NCBI RefSeq assembly: GCF_900095865.1
Contig: NZ_FMIZ01000006.1
Location: forward strand, 124,001-188,000
DNA: 64,000 bases
Reading direction: 5' to 3'
Origin: Massilioclostridium coli
GTDB lineage: Bacteria > Bacillota > Clostridia > Oscillospirales > Ruminococcaceae
Both the position numbers and the translations under genes were made by a program. The notes beneath the pieces are model-generated. The model made no database searches. It worked only from the letters and a program-made list of their open reading frames with translations, and was not told where the DNA came from. Below, piece after piece: positions 27,720-36,450 of the stretch. Position 1 is the stretch's first letter, and every line of letters starts with the position of its first letter.

Positions 27720-28214
27720 TTATTTTCCTTGTTTCTGTTTAATCGAATTTAACAGCCCGTTGGCATTAATAATTTCTTTAATAAACTCTGGGAATGGTTG
27801 CGCCTGATAAGTTTCATTTTTGGTCAGGTTGGTGATAACACCTGTATCAAAATCCACTTCCACTTCATCGCCATCCTGAATTTTTTCAGCAGCCTCTGGA
27901 CATTCCATAATTGGCAAGCCAATATTGATTGCGTTGCGGTAGAAAATACGCGCAAAAGTAGAAGCAATAACCACCGAAATGCCACTTTCTTTGATGACCA
28001 GTGGGGCGTGCTCACGGGAAGAACCACAGCCGAAATTGCTGTGTGCCACCATAATATCCCCTGGTTTCACTTTCTTTACAAAATCCGCGTCAATATCTTC
28101 CATACAGTGGGAAGCCAATTCTTTGCGGTCCATAATATTTAAATATCTTGCTGGGATAATAACATCGGTATCCACATTATCCCCATACTGATGTACCAAA
28201 CCATGTGCTTTCAT
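27720..28214 (-). CDS. leuD: 3-isopropylmalate dehydratase small subunit
   Basis: 164 residues, the short archaeal/clostridial type of LeuD. Key segments: [17 protein letters not shown], the [14 protein letters not shown] substrate-binding loop, and [11 protein letters not shown]. With LeuC it isomerises 2-isopropylmalate to 3-isopropylmalate. Starts 15 bp after the leuC stop with GGAGG before its ATG. Confidence 0.97.
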   Translation of the reverse strand: MKAHGLVHQYGDNVDTDVIIPARYLNIMDRKELASHCMEDIDADFVKKVKPGDIMVAHSNFGCGSSREHAPLVIKESGISVVIASTFARIFYRNAINIGLPIMECPEAAEKIQDGDEVEVDFDTGVITNLTKNETYQAQPFPEFIKEIINANGLLNSIKQKQGK

Positions 28215-28229
28215 TGTTAGGTTTCCTCC

Positions 28230-29492
28230 TTACATAATTTCTTCCGGAGAACTGATTTTTCCGGTAATCGCACTCGCTGCTGCTACTTCTGGGCTTGCTA
28301 GATAAACTTCACTTTCAATGTGCCCCATACGCCCAACAAAGTTGCGGTTTGTTGTCGCAACAGCACGTTCACCTGCTGCCAAAATACCCATATGTCCACC
28401 AAGGCAAGGGCCACAGGTTGGTGTGGATACGCTGCATCCAGCGTTAATGAAAATTTCTAAATATCCCAATTTCATTGCTTCCAGATAGATCTTTTGGGTT
28501 GCTGGAATAATAATGGCACGTACATTTTTCGCGATGTGTTTGCCCTCCATAATTTTAGCAGCTGCCGCAATATCGGACAAACGTCCATTGGTACAAGAAC
28601 CAATTACAACCTGGTCAATCTTTACATCGCCAACTTCATCAATGGTTTTTGTGTTCTCTGGCAAATGTGGAAAAGCGACAGTGGATTTAATTTCAGAGAG
28701 GTTGATATCGTATACTTTGGTATACTCCGCATCTGGATCAGGAGCGTATACCGTATAGGATTTGGTGGAATGTTCTTTCAGATAAGCTTCTGTAATATCA
28801 TCCACTTCAAAGATACCGTTTTTCGCACCCGCTTCAATTGCCATATTTGCCATGCAAAGGCGGTCATCCATGCTCAAGCTGTGCAGACCTTCCCCACCAA
28901 ATTCCATGGACTGATAGAGTGCGCCATCTACACCAATCATTCCAATAATATGTAAAATAACATCTTTCCCGCTCACCCATTTGTTGAGTTTTCCCGTTAA
29001 ATTAAAACGAATTGCGGAAGGCACTTTAAACCAAGCTTCCCCGGTAGCCATTCCAGCGGCCATATCGGTGGAACCCACACCGGTGGAAAATGCGCCTAGT
29101 GCGCCATAAGTACAGGTATGAGAATCAGCACCAATAGTTAAATCCCCTGCTACTACTAATCCTTTTTCAGGGATCAGGGCGTGCTCAATTCCCATATCCC
29201 CAACATCATAATAATGTACAACCCCTTTATCTAACGCAAAATCACGGCATTGTTTTACCATAGTAGCGGATTTAATATCTTTATTTGGGGTAAAGTGATC
29301 CATAATCATTGCAACTTTATTTTGGTCAAATACGGTATCAAAACCGTTTTTTTCAAATTCGTTGATTGCAACTGGAGTAGTAACATCATTGCCATGTACC
29401 AAATCCAGTTTTGCTTTAATCAGCTGTCCAGGAACCACATGATCCAAGCCAGCATGTGCTGCCAGAATTTTCTGGCTCATTGTCATACCCAT
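28230..29492 (-). CDS. leuC: 3-isopropylmalate dehydratase large subunit
   Basis: 420 residues from the ATG at 29492. I prefer this start because GGAG lies 9 nt upstream and because [15 protein letters not shown] is the typical N-terminus of this clostridial LeuC group; another ATG is 15 nt further up. The [4Fe-4S] ligands are in SCTNG and in CGPC. It forms the aconitase-like heterodimer with LeuD. First gene of leuCDB with a near-consensus promoter and a structured leader. leuA is not in the window. Confidence 0.96.
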   Translation of the reverse strand: MGMTMSQKILAAHAGLDHVVPGQLIKAKLDLVHGNDVTTPVAINEFEKNGFDTVFDQNKVAMIMDHFTPNKDIKSATMVKQCRDFALDKGVVHYYDVGDMGIEHALIPEKGLVVAGDLTIGADSHTCTYGALGAFSTGVGSTDMAAGMATGEAWFKVPSAIRFNLTGKLNKWVSGKDVILHIIGMIGVDGALYQSMEFGGEGLHSLSMDDRLCMANMAIEAGAKNGIFEVDDITEAYLKEHSTKSYTVYAPDPDAEYTKVYDINLSEIKSTVAFPHLPENTKTIDEVGDVKIDQVVIGSCTNGRLSDIAAAAKIMEGKHIAKNVRAIIIPATQKIYLEAMKLGYLEIFINAGCSVSTPTCGPCLGGHMGILAAGERAVATTNRNFVGRMGHIESEVYLASPEVAAASAITGKISSPEEIM

Positions 29493-29523
29493 TTGCTCAA
29501 TCTCCATTCTATTTTTGTAATTG

Positions 29524-29568
29524 ATAAGGGCAGGAAACTTCTTTGTAAAAGAAATACCTTGCCCTTAT
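29524..29568 (-). promoter_or_regulatory. Structured leader hairpin of leuCDB
   Basis: Outer arms ATAAGGGCA/TGCCCTTAT enclose an inner CTTTT/AAAAG-like helix, giving a stem-loop of about 45 nt at the very 5' end of the predicted leuCDB transcript. No T run follows, so it is not a simple terminator. Too short for a T-box. Confidence 0.55.
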
Positions 29569-29583
29569 TTGTTTATTGATTTT

Positions 29584-29612
29584 ATTATATCTTAAATATG
29601 ACAGCATGTCAA
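29584..29612 (-). promoter_or_regulatory. Consensus sigma-A promoter of leuCDB
   Basis: Minus strand TTGACA (29612-29607), 17 bp, TATAAT (29589-29584): both hexamers perfect. Confidence 0.85.
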
Positions 29613-29639
29613 TAAGTTAAATAAATTAATTTTTATAAA

Positions 29640-30389
29640 TTATTGTTTTTTACGTTGGAAATGGTAAGCTACTTCAGTAATCAAGCGGTCAGGTAAAAAT
29701 CGGCTTCCAAATTTTGCAATCTTCATGGTGATGCCAGGAATAATTACCTGTTTACGCTGAAACATCTGTTGCAAGGCATATTCCGCCACGCCCCTACTAT
29801 CCAATCCTTTTAATCCAAACTGCACCCCTGCCCTTTGGTTAAATCCAGTATCTACCGGGCCAGGACATAGAACGCTCAAATGTACTTTTTTATTGCTTTT
29901 ATCCACTTCCGCTTGTACAGCCTGGGTCAAGCGCAGCACATAGGCTTTACTGGCATAATAAGAGGACAACAATGGCCCCACAAAAAATGCAGCGGAAGAA
30001 GCCACGTTTAAAATAAACCCATGGTTTTGCTCCTCCATTTTTTTCACAAATAGTTTTGTCAGGATGTGAACCGCTTTAATGTTCAAGTCAAGCATATTTA
30101 ATTCATCAGATAGTTCTGTTTCATCAAAACGCCCAAAAATACCATATCCCGCATTATTCACCAATAAATCAATGGGTTCATTTTGATACCGTTCGTATAA
30201 GGCAAAACAAGATTCTGGACGAGATAAATCCGCTACCACAACTTCAGCAGGAGTAGGAAGGCTGTTTTGTAGCTGTTTTAGCTTATCCTCACTTCTGGCG
30301 ACCAAAACGACCTCATATCCCCTACTGCTTAAGAGCTCTGCCATGTCCTTTCCAATCCCATTGCTTGCCCCTGTAATAATTGCTTTCAT
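29640..30389 (-). CDS. Short-chain dehydrogenase/reductase
   Basis: 249 residues. The Rossmann motif is GASNGIGKDMAE, the structural motif NNAGYG, and the catalytic Ser-Tyr-Lys is seen as a serine in NVASSAAF and YYASKAY. The PGPVDTGF segment after the active site fits classical SDRs of the DltE/YqjQ-like group. NAD(P)-dependent oxidoreductase with unknown substrate. Its ATG overlaps the stop of the upstream GNAT gene by 4 nt. Confidence 0.92.
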   Translation of the reverse strand: MKAIITGASNGIGKDMAELLSSRGYEVVLVARSEDKLKQLQNSLPTPAEVVVADLSRPESCFALYERYQNEPIDLLVNNAGYGIFGRFDETELSDELNMLDLNIKAVHILTKLFVKKMEEQNHGFILNVASSAAFFVGPLLSSYYASKAYVLRLTQAVQAEVDKSNKKVHLSVLCPGPVDTGFNQRAGVQFGLKGLDSRGVAEYALQQMFQRKQVIIPGITMKIAKFGSRFLPDRLITEVAYHFQRKKQ

Positions 30390-30853
30390 GATTCTTCCTC
30401 CAAATCATACACCATTTGATCATATTCCAAAGGCTGGAACCCTTTTTTCCGGTACAACCGAGTTGCTCCATCATTTTCTCTAGTAACCTCCAAGCGGAAC
30501 CGTTTTACTTTATCCTGATATTCCTGGAATAACCAATCCAGTACAAAGTTTCCAATCCCTTTTCCTTGATATTCTGGACGGATATACAATTCTTCAATCA
30601 ATACTACCATTCCAGCAACTTCATTGGAGTGAGTAAATGAAAGATGCAGATATCCTGCGATTTTCCCGTCCTGCTCAATCATCAAGGCACGGGCATATGG
30701 GGTCATACTGGTGGATATCTTAAAAATGGTATCAATTTTTTTCTGGTCAATCCCATGTAATGTGGCAATTCCTTTATTATAAAAATCATTTATCATCTCA
30801 GAAAATACCTGATAATCGGATTTTCTAAAATCGCGTATTGTCAATTCTGCCAT
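30386..30853 (-). CDS. GNAT-family N-acetyltransferase
   Basis: 155 residues from the ATG at 30853, preceded by AAAGGAGAGG. The longer open frame runs back through the terminator of the preceding operon and is discarded. Motif A is LYIRPEYQGKGIGNFVLDW and motif B RFRLEVTRENDGATRLYRKKGF (as GATRLYRKKGF). Substrate unknown. Translationally coupled (4-nt overlap) to the SDR gene. Confidence 0.9.
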   Translation of the reverse strand: MAELTIRDFRKSDYQVFSEMINDFYNKGIATLHGIDQKKIDTIFKISTSMTPYARALMIEQDGKIAGYLHLSFTHSNEVAGMVVLIEELYIRPEYQGKGIGNFVLDWLFQEYQDKVKRFRLEVTRENDGATRLYRKKGFQPLEYDQMVYDLEEES

Positions 30854-30881
30854 AATTACCTCTCCTTTTACATCATAACTA

Positions 30882-30910
30882 CAACAAAACCTGCCCCGCA
30901 ACAGGGCAGG
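30882..30910 (-). terminator. Terminator of the DUF951-prfA-M18 operon
   Basis: Stem CCTGCCC/GGGCAGG followed by TTTTGTTG on the minus strand, 10 bp past the aminopeptidase stop. Confidence 0.8.
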
Positions 30911-30919
30911 CTCTCCAGT

Positions 30920-32323
30920 TTATTGGCAATAAAATTCATAGAAAGTCCGGTATGTCATATAAACATCCAGTTTTGAAGTAACCTCAAATGGTGCGTGCAT
31001 GGACAGTACTGGTACGCCAACGTCCACAACATCCATATTCAAATTGGCAAGGAAAGCTGCAACGGTACCGCCGCCGCCACCATCGACTTTTCCCAATTCC
31101 GCAATCTGCCATACAATGCCAGAACGGTCCAGTAAACGGCTGATACAATCTACAAATTCCGCGGAAGCATCCGAGGTACCGCTTTTTCCTCTAGCTCCTG
31201 TATATTTAGAAATTACCACCCCACGGTTGCAAAAAGCAGCGTTGCGCTGTTCCATTACATCAGGGAAGGTTGGATCAAATCCGGCGTTTACATCAGCGGA
31301 TAAGCATTGGGTATGGGACAATACTGTCCTTCCTTCTACCCCATGTGGTTTTGCCAAATCCGCAATAAAATACGCAAAGAAAGAGGACTGCAAACCAGTG
31401 TTTCCTTCGCTTCCAATTTCTTCTTTATCCGCTAAAACAGTTACCATTGTTTTCGATGGTGCTTTGCAATCCAAGGTTGCCATTAACGCAGTGTAGGCAC
31501 AAACCCTGTCATCCTGTCCATAGCTCCCTACCATGCTGCGGTCCAAGCCAACGTCGGACGCATGGAATGCTGGAACCATTTCCAGTTCAGCGGAGATAAA
31601 ATCCCGTTCTACCATGCCATATTTTTCGTTTAAGATACGCAGGATATTCAGTTTTACCTTCTCGCTTACCTTATCATCTCGGAAAGGATGAAGGCCAACC
31701 AAGATATTCAGTTCTTCCCCTTTAATCAGTTCCGGGGAAGTACGTTTCATCTGGTCTACTGCCAGATGTGGCAATAAATCACTAACACAGAATACTGGAT
31801 CTCCTGGGTCTTCCCCAATATTCACCTTAATTTTACTACCATCCTGCTTCAAGATAACGCCGTGTAAAGATAGTGGTATTGTTGTCCACTGGTATTTTTT
31901 AATTCCGCCATAATAATGGGTTTTGAACAAAGCCACCTCATGATCTTCATACAATGGATTTGGTTTTAAATCCAAACGGGGAGAATCAATATGGGCTGCA
32001 ATTAAACGGACTCCATTTTCCAGTGGTTCTGTCCCCATTACCGCTAGAACAATACTTTTATTGCGGTTGTTGTAGTATACCTTTTGTCCGGCCGTATAAG
32101 TAACGGATGGATCAAATGGGACAAATCCATTCTGTTCCGCTTTTTCGATTGCGTAATCCACTGCTTCCCGTTCTGTCTTAGCTCGGTTTAAAAAGTTTTT
32201 GTATTCCTCACAAAAATCATCTGCCTGTTTTAACTGGCTTTCATCTAAAATCAGGCCACCATTTTTGCGCTGCATAAATAACTGTTCTTTTAGCAGTTCT
32301 GCTTGAGATTTTTCTTGTTCCAT
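30920..32323 (-). CDS. M18-family aminopeptidase
   Basis: 467 residues from the ATG at 32323; AAGGAG is 8 nt upstream, while an in-frame GTG at 32332 lies on that site. Metal ligands and catalytic residues of the M18 family are visible in AAHIDSPRLDLKP (His, Asp), DKEEIGSEGN (Glu-Glu) and later SMHAPFEV (His). M18 enzymes are cytosolic dodecameric metallopeptidases that trim acidic or neutral N-terminal residues. Last gene of the operon, 5 bp after the lytic transglycosylase stop. Confidence 0.95.
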   Translation of the reverse strand: MEQEKSQAELLKEQLFMQRKNGGLILDESQLKQADDFCEEYKNFLNRAKTEREAVDYAIEKAEQNGFVPFDPSVTYTAGQKVYYNNRNKSIVLAVMGTEPLENGVRLIAAHIDSPRLDLKPNPLYEDHEVALFKTHYYGGIKKYQWTTIPLSLHGVILKQDGSKIKVNIGEDPGDPVFCVSDLLPHLAVDQMKRTSPELIKGEELNILVGLHPFRDDKVSEKVKLNILRILNEKYGMVERDFISAELEMVPAFHASDVGLDRSMVGSYGQDDRVCAYTALMATLDCKAPSKTMVTVLADKEEIGSEGNTGLQSSFFAYFIADLAKPHGVEGRTVLSHTQCLSADVNAGFDPTFPDVMEQRNAAFCNRGVVISKYTGARGKSGTSDASAEFVDCISRLLDRSGIVWQIAELGKVDGGGGGTVAAFLANLNMDVVDVGVPVLSMHAPFEVTSKLDVYMTYRTFYEFYCQ

Positions 32324-32328
32324 GATGC

Positions 32329-32898
32329 TCACTCCTTATATATTTTTTCATAAATTAATTTTGTTTTTAATACCCGTTTAACATAGGTTTTGGTATCGTC
32401 AAAAGGGATACTCTCAATGTTCAATTCCGTTGGGGAATGCTCCGGGGATTCCAACCATTCCTTTACACTGCCCCATCCTGCATGATAGGCAGCGATCGCA
32501 GTTGGTTCTGACTGAAATTCCTCTAGTAACAGATGTAGAACATAAACGCCATGCTGAATATTAACTTCTGGGTCAAATACCTGGTCATAGGTAACATCTG
32601 GCGAATCTGGCATCCTACTCTGTGCCCAATCAAAGGTATCCTCCATCAACTGCATCAATCCTTTTGCCCCTACATTGGAAACTGCATTGGGATTAAAACC
32701 ACTTTCACAGCGGATTACCGCATAGACTAGATTTTGGTCCACATGATATTCCTCTGCATATTTTTCTACATATTCGGTATATTTTTTTGGATATGCAACT
32801 GTATAAACTGCATGTAACACAAAACCCAGTATCACAATAGCAGCCAATACCACAGCCAATACTCCAAATAGATGTTTTACCAACCGGCTGTGTTTCAT
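32329..32898 (-). CDS. Membrane-anchored lytic transglycosylase (SLT domain)
   Basis: 189 residues from the ATG at 32898 (TAGGTGG upstream). An N-terminal signal anchor (about 8-34) is followed by the SLT fold: the catalytic glutamate is Glu65 in RCESGFNPNAVS, then VGAKGLMQLM and AAYHAGWGSVKEWL. It cleaves peptidoglycan to 1,6-anhydroMurNAc products at the outer face of the membrane. It lies in an operon with coaE and translation-related genes, an arrangement common in clostridia but without known functional logic. Confidence 0.93.
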   Translation of the reverse strand: MKHSRLVKHLFGVLAVVLAAIVILGFVLHAVYTVAYPKKYTEYVEKYAEEYHVDQNLVYAVIRCESGFNPNAVSNVGAKGLMQLMEDTFDWAQSRMPDSPDVTYDQVFDPEVNIQHGVYVLHLLLEEFQSEPTAIAAYHAGWGSVKEWLESPEHSPTELNIESIPFDDTKTYVKRVLKTKLIYEKIYKE

Positions 32899-32907
32899 AT
32901 ATTCCAC

Positions 32908-33489
32908 CTATCCATATTTGATTTGATTGATTAATTCCAAACTACGCAACTTTAATTCCGCTAAGGAACCATTTGCGTCTATTGTATAGTTTGACCGATT
33001 TTTATAAAAATCATCCCCATGTTGGGAAGAAATCCGATCCATTGCCTGCTGTTCTGTTAAGTCATCCCGAAGCATGATACGTTGTTTTCTGGTCTGTTGC
33101 TCCGCAAGCACCGCAACTGTACAGTTACAAAGGCTATCTGCACCGCTTTCAAACAAAGTGGGAGCGTCTAACAAAATCCACTGGCTTGCACTGTTTTTTA
33201 TTTTTGCTGTAATGGATTCCATCAAATAAGGATGGGTAATCCGATTTAAATGTTCCAGCTGTTTTTTATCTGTAAAAACAATCTGCCCCAGTGCCTTTCG
33301 ATTCAAACTGCCATCTGACTGTATCACATTGGAAAACTGGTCTGCAATTTCATTTAAACAGGGTGTGCCAGGTTCTACAATTTCCCTTGCCACTAAATCA
33401 GCATTAATCACATCAAAACCATTCCGGGCAAAAATCTCACTTACCGTTGTTTTTCCTGCCCCAGTCTGGCCAGTCAATCCTACCACCAT
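32908..33489 (-). CDS. coaE: Dephospho-CoA kinase
   Basis: 193 residues from the ATG at 33489, which has AGGATG upstream and follows the Sua5 stop by 4 nt; an earlier ATG would overlap that gene. P-loop GQTGAGKT (7-14), then NADLVAREIVEPG with the conserved DxxxR segment and LLDAPTLFESG. It phosphorylates the ribose 3' hydroxyl of dephospho-CoA, the last step of CoA synthesis. Confidence 0.95.
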   Translation of the reverse strand: MVVGLTGQTGAGKTTVSEIFARNGFDVINADLVAREIVEPGTPCLNEIADQFSNVIQSDGSLNRKALGQIVFTDKKQLEHLNRITHPYLMESITAKIKNSASQWILLDAPTLFESGADSLCNCTVAVLAEQQTRKQRIMLRDDLTEQQAMDRISSQHGDDFYKNRSNYTIDANGSLAELKLRSLELINQIKYG

Positions 33490-33493
33490 TGTA

Positions 33494-34519
33494 TCACATC
33501 CTTGCATCCTCTAATGGAATTACCTGAAATCCTGCCGCACGGATTAATCGGTTGTACACCGCTAATCCCATCCCCTGTTTCTCCGGGCAACGGGCATATA
33601 CTTTTTTTGCCCCCAACTCATCCAATCGACGCAACACAGCAAACAGTTCTTTTGCCTGTTCTGCAGCATCCGCCCCATATGTTAAGCATGGACATGCAAT
33701 TCCTTGTTGTTCTCCATCAAATACCAATGCATAAGTTGCGGAATCCCAATGGGAGTTGACATACTCTTTAAATTGCGCAAGATTTCCGCTTAAAATCGTA
33801 ACATCCGCCTTTGGGGAATAGTGTTTATATTTCATCCCTGGAGATGCCGCTTGAGCCCCTTCTTTTAGCTGATGTAATACTGCTGGATCAATCTCCACCT
33901 GATCACAACAGGTTTTCAGCATTTCTGGAGTAACAGCACCTGGCCGCAGCAGATGGAGACAATCCTCTTTGACCAGTACGACAGTGGACTCTACTCCTAC
34001 CTGGCATTCCCCACCATCTACAATCAGCGGAATTTTTCCGTCCATATCTTCCCAAACATGTTGAGCTGTAGTGGGACTTGGTTTTCCAGAAAGGTTGGCG
34101 GAAGGGGCTGCTAAAGGCAAACTGGACTCCCGGATAATTGCCTGTGCTACCGGATGAGATGGAAAACGAATTGCAACCGTTTCCATCCCAGCAGTAACTT
34201 CCATCGGTACTTTTTCTGACTTAGGGAAAATCATCGTCAACGGCCCTGGCCAAAACTGCTCTGCCAATTTCTTTGCTGGTTCTGGAACCGCAGTAACCAA
34301 AGGCTGCAACATTTCCAAATTACTGATATGCACAATTAAAGGATTATCCTGCGGCCTTCCTTTGGCTTGAAAAATTTTTTTAATAGCAGCTGGGTCATAT
34401 GCACTGGCGGCCAGGCCATAAACAGTTTCGGTTGGCATTCCAACCAGTTCTCCCTGTTTTAACAACTGGGCTGCCTGTTGAATCCCTTCTTTGGTTGGTT
34501 GTACAATTTTTGTTTGAAT
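33494..34519 (-). CDS. ywlC: L-threonylcarbamoyladenylate synthase, two-domain Sua5 type, probable ATT start
   Basis: It makes threonylcarbamoyl-AMP for the t6A modification of ANN-decoding tRNAs. The YrdC domain is marked by MPTETVYGLAASA, KGRPQDNPLIVHI and AAPSANLSGKPSPT; a C-terminal Sua5 domain follows (about 230-341). The first ATG/GTG/TTG-type codon (TTG at 34465) would remove 18 conserved residues and has no ribosome site. The frame continues up to an ATT codon at 34519 (xQTKIVQPTKEGIQQAAQ), just after AAGGTGAGG and bounded by a stop 9 nt further. So ATT initiation is proposed, giving 341 residues. A one-base homopolymer error joining a nearby GTG is the alternative. Confidence 0.9.
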   Translation of the reverse strand: MQTKIVQPTKEGIQQAAQLLKQGELVGMPTETVYGLAASAYDPAAIKKIFQAKGRPQDNPLIVHISNLEMLQPLVTAVPEPAKKLAEQFWPGPLTMIFPKSEKVPMEVTAGMETVAIRFPSHPVAQAIIRESSLPLAAPSANLSGKPSPTTAQHVWEDMDGKIPLIVDGGECQVGVESTVVLVKEDCLHLLRPGAVTPEMLKTCCDQVEIDPAVLHQLKEGAQAASPGMKYKHYSPKADVTILSGNLAQFKEYVNSHWDSATYALVFDGEQQGIACPCLTYGADAAEQAKELFAVLRRLDELGAKKVYARCPEKQGMGLAVYNRLIRAAGFQVIPLEDARM

Positions 34520-34539
34520 AAGTCCTCACCTTGTTCCTA

Positions 34540-35625
34540 TTATGCTTCAGATTCTGCCGCTAATTTTGCTGCCTGGTCCGCTGTTACCAGAGCATCAATG
34601 ATCTCGTCAATATCCCCGTTTAAATTTTGTTCCAAATGGTAGAGGGTTAAACCAATTCTATGGTCGGTTACACGACCCTGTGGGAAGTTATAAGTTCGAA
34701 TCCGTTCAGAACGGTCACCGGTTCCCACTTGCGCTTTTCGTTCCGAAGCAATTTTGTCATTTGCTTCCTGCATCGCCTGTTCATATAAACGGGTACGGAG
34801 GATTTTCATCGCTTTTTCTCTGTTTTTGTGCTGGCTTCGTTCATCCTGGCATTCTACTACCAGCCCTGTTGGAAGGTAGGTCAGACGGATAGCGGATTCC
34901 GTTTTGTTGACATGCTGCCCGCCGGCACCGCTGGCACGGAAGGTATCCACCTTAATATCAGTTGGGTTAATATCAAATTCCACTTCTTCTGCTTCTGGAA
35001 GCACCGCCACAGTTACGGTAGAAGTATGGATGCGTCCCTGAGTTTCTGTTTCTGGTACACGCTGTACACGATGTACCCCGCTTTCAAATTTCAAACGGGA
35101 ATAGGCGCCTTCCCCTTCCACTTCAAAGCAAACTTCTTTAAAGCCGCCGATTTCGGTCTCATTGGCGCTTAAAATCTCTGTTTTCCAGTGTTTGGATTCC
35201 GCATACATGGTGTACATGCGGTATAAGTCGTAGGCAAACAGGGCTGCTTCATCACCGCCTGCACCGCCACGAATTTCTACAATAACGTTTTTATCATCAT
35301 TCGGATCTTTTGGCAACAACAGGATTTTCAATTCTTCCCCTAGTTCTTCCAGTTTCTTTATTCCTTCATTATATTCTTCCTGCACCATTTCTTTGAATTC
35401 TTTATCAATTTCTGGATCGTGCAACATGGATTGTGCGTCGTCTACATCCTGCTGTACTTTTTGACGTTCCTGGTATTTTTCTACAATTGGGGTCAAATTT
35501 TTCAATTCTTTCATCAAATCACGGTAAACCGCCTGATTATTCACCACATCTGGGTCCATCAACTGGTTATTAATATCTTGGTAGTGTTTTTCAATCGCGC
35601 CAAGTTTATCTAAAATATCTGCCAT
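34540..35625 (-). CDS. prfA: Peptide chain release factor 1
   Basis: 361 residues, standard RF1 length. The catalytic GGQ lies in [13 protein letters not shown] (about residue 236). The stop-codon recognition region around [14 protein letters not shown] carries the RF1-type PxT-like tripeptide. It terminates translation at UAA and UAG. Operon member after DUF951; AGGAG precedes the ATG. Confidence 0.97.
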   Translation of the reverse strand: MADILDKLGAIEKHYQDINNQLMDPDVVNNQAVYRDLMKELKNLTPIVEKYQERQKVQQDVDDAQSMLHDPEIDKEFKEMVQEEYNEGIKKLEELGEELKILLLPKDPNDDKNVIVEIRGGAGGDEAALFAYDLYRMYTMYAESKHWKTEILSANETEIGGFKEVCFEVEGEGAYSRLKFESGVHRVQRVPETETQGRIHTSTVTVAVLPEAEEVEFDINPTDIKVDTFRASGAGGQHVNKTESAIRLTYLPTGLVVECQDERSQHKNREKAMKILRTRLYEQAMQEANDKIASERKAQVGTGDRSERIRTYNFPQGRVTDHRIGLTLYHLEQNLNGDIDEIIDALVTADQAAKLAAESEA

Positions 35626-35688
35626 AAAAATGTTCTCCTTTATTCTTCTACAAAATGATTGATGTGTTACAAATAAAAGCCAGCCCCG

Positions 35689-35880
35689 CTACAAATCAGG
35701 GTCGGGACGAAGAATTTTTTTTATATTTTTTTCCACTTTTGCTCGAGGTAACATCACTTCACGACCACAGGTTTTACAGCGGATTTTAATATCCATTCCG
35801 GTACGCAATACGGTAAATTCCTTTTCCCCACAAGGATGCTGCTTTTTCATCACCAAAGTATCTCCTACTTGTATATCCAC
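35689..35880 (-). CDS. DUF951 small protein
   Basis: 63 residues from a GTG at 35880 (AAAGGCGG upstream), which gives the usual family length and start (VDIQVGDTLVMKK). The conserved HPCGEKEFTVLRTGMDIKIR, CKTCGREVMLPR and KNIKKIL segments identify DUF951, an SH3-like small protein with conserved cysteines. Function unknown; often near translation or chromosome-partition genes. First gene of the prfA operon. Confidence 0.9.
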   Translation of the reverse strand: MDIQVGDTLVMKKQHPCGEKEFTVLRTGMDIKIRCKTCGREVMLPRAKVEKNIKKILRPDPDL

Positions 35881-35923
35881 GAATCCACCGCCTTTCTTGT
35901 TATTCACATTCTAATACTAGTTT

Positions 35924-35953
35924 ATTATACCATTAAACCCAGTAAATAGGCAA
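35924..35953 (-). promoter_or_regulatory. Sigma-A promoter for the DUF951-prfA operon
   Basis: Minus strand TTGCCT (35953-35948), 18 bp, TATAAT (35929-35924), about 44 bp before the GTG start. Confidence 0.65.
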
Positions 35954-36039
35954 GATTTTCTATCATAGGATTCAAAAAAAAGATCAAAATAAGAAAGAGA
36001 GTTATCTCTACTAAAAAATTTTGGAAAGAAGGATGCTTT

Positions 36040-36378
36040 ATGAACCAAACGGTATACGCACATTTTACTGACCATCAGACCGCTATGCAGGCTTTGCGGG
36101 ATGCCAAACAGCACTTTGCCATACAACAGGCAGATTGTTCTGGAAGTTCCAACGTTTCTGCAACGGTTACCATGGATGTGCCCCCCGAAAAATTTGCCGA
36201 CCAAACGGTGGGTGGAATTTCCGCACCGGTGTATATGACTGGACCAAACACCAAAGCTTCTGTCACCCTGGATCAGAGCGGCGACTATACCGTTGCGCTA
36301 ACAGCGGATGAACAGGAATCTAAAACAGTTGCTTTGTTTTTACAAGCAAGAGGCGGACAAAATGTAAAAATCCGATAG
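36040..36378 (+). CDS. Hypothetical protein, possible ferredoxin-like fold
   Basis: 112 residues, soluble, not recognised. The N-terminus (TVYAHFTDHQTAMQALRDAK) has the beta-alpha pattern seen in YflT-like general stress proteins, in which a protein senses or handles a small ligand, but the rest (SATVTMDVPPEKFADQTVGG, then SVTLDQSGDYTVALTADE) does not match well. AGAAAGGA lies before the ATG. It is followed by an S1-domain gene whose leader starts within 20 bp of this stop. Confidence 0.6.
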   Translation: MNQTVYAHFTDHQTAMQALRDAKQHFAIQQADCSGSSNVSATVTMDVPPEKFADQTVGGISAPVYMTGPNTKASVTLDQSGDYTVALTADEQESKTVALFLQARGGQNVKIR

Positions 36379-36394
36379 CCAAATACGCATAAGT

Positions 36395-36447
36395 TATAAA
36401 ACCTCCGAATACAATGGAATATCTGAAAAAATCAAGGAGGTTTTATA
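36395..36447 (+). promoter_or_regulatory. Ribosome-site-sequestering inverted repeat before the S1-domain gene
   Basis: A perfect 12-bp inverted repeat, TATAAAACCTCC (36395-36406) and GGAGGTTTTATA (36436-36447), with a 29-nt loop. The second arm contains the whole Shine-Dalgarno sequence AAGGAGG of the gene starting at 36451, so the folded RNA would hide it. The T4 stretch in the second arm could also let it act as a weak terminator for the upstream gene. Confidence 0.7.
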
Positions 36448-36450
36448 ACA

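Noticed and set aside
29508-29639. T-box or leucine leader peptide upstream of leuC
   Set aside because: The leader is only about 85 nt, with no T-box sequence, antiterminator or leucine-rich ORF.
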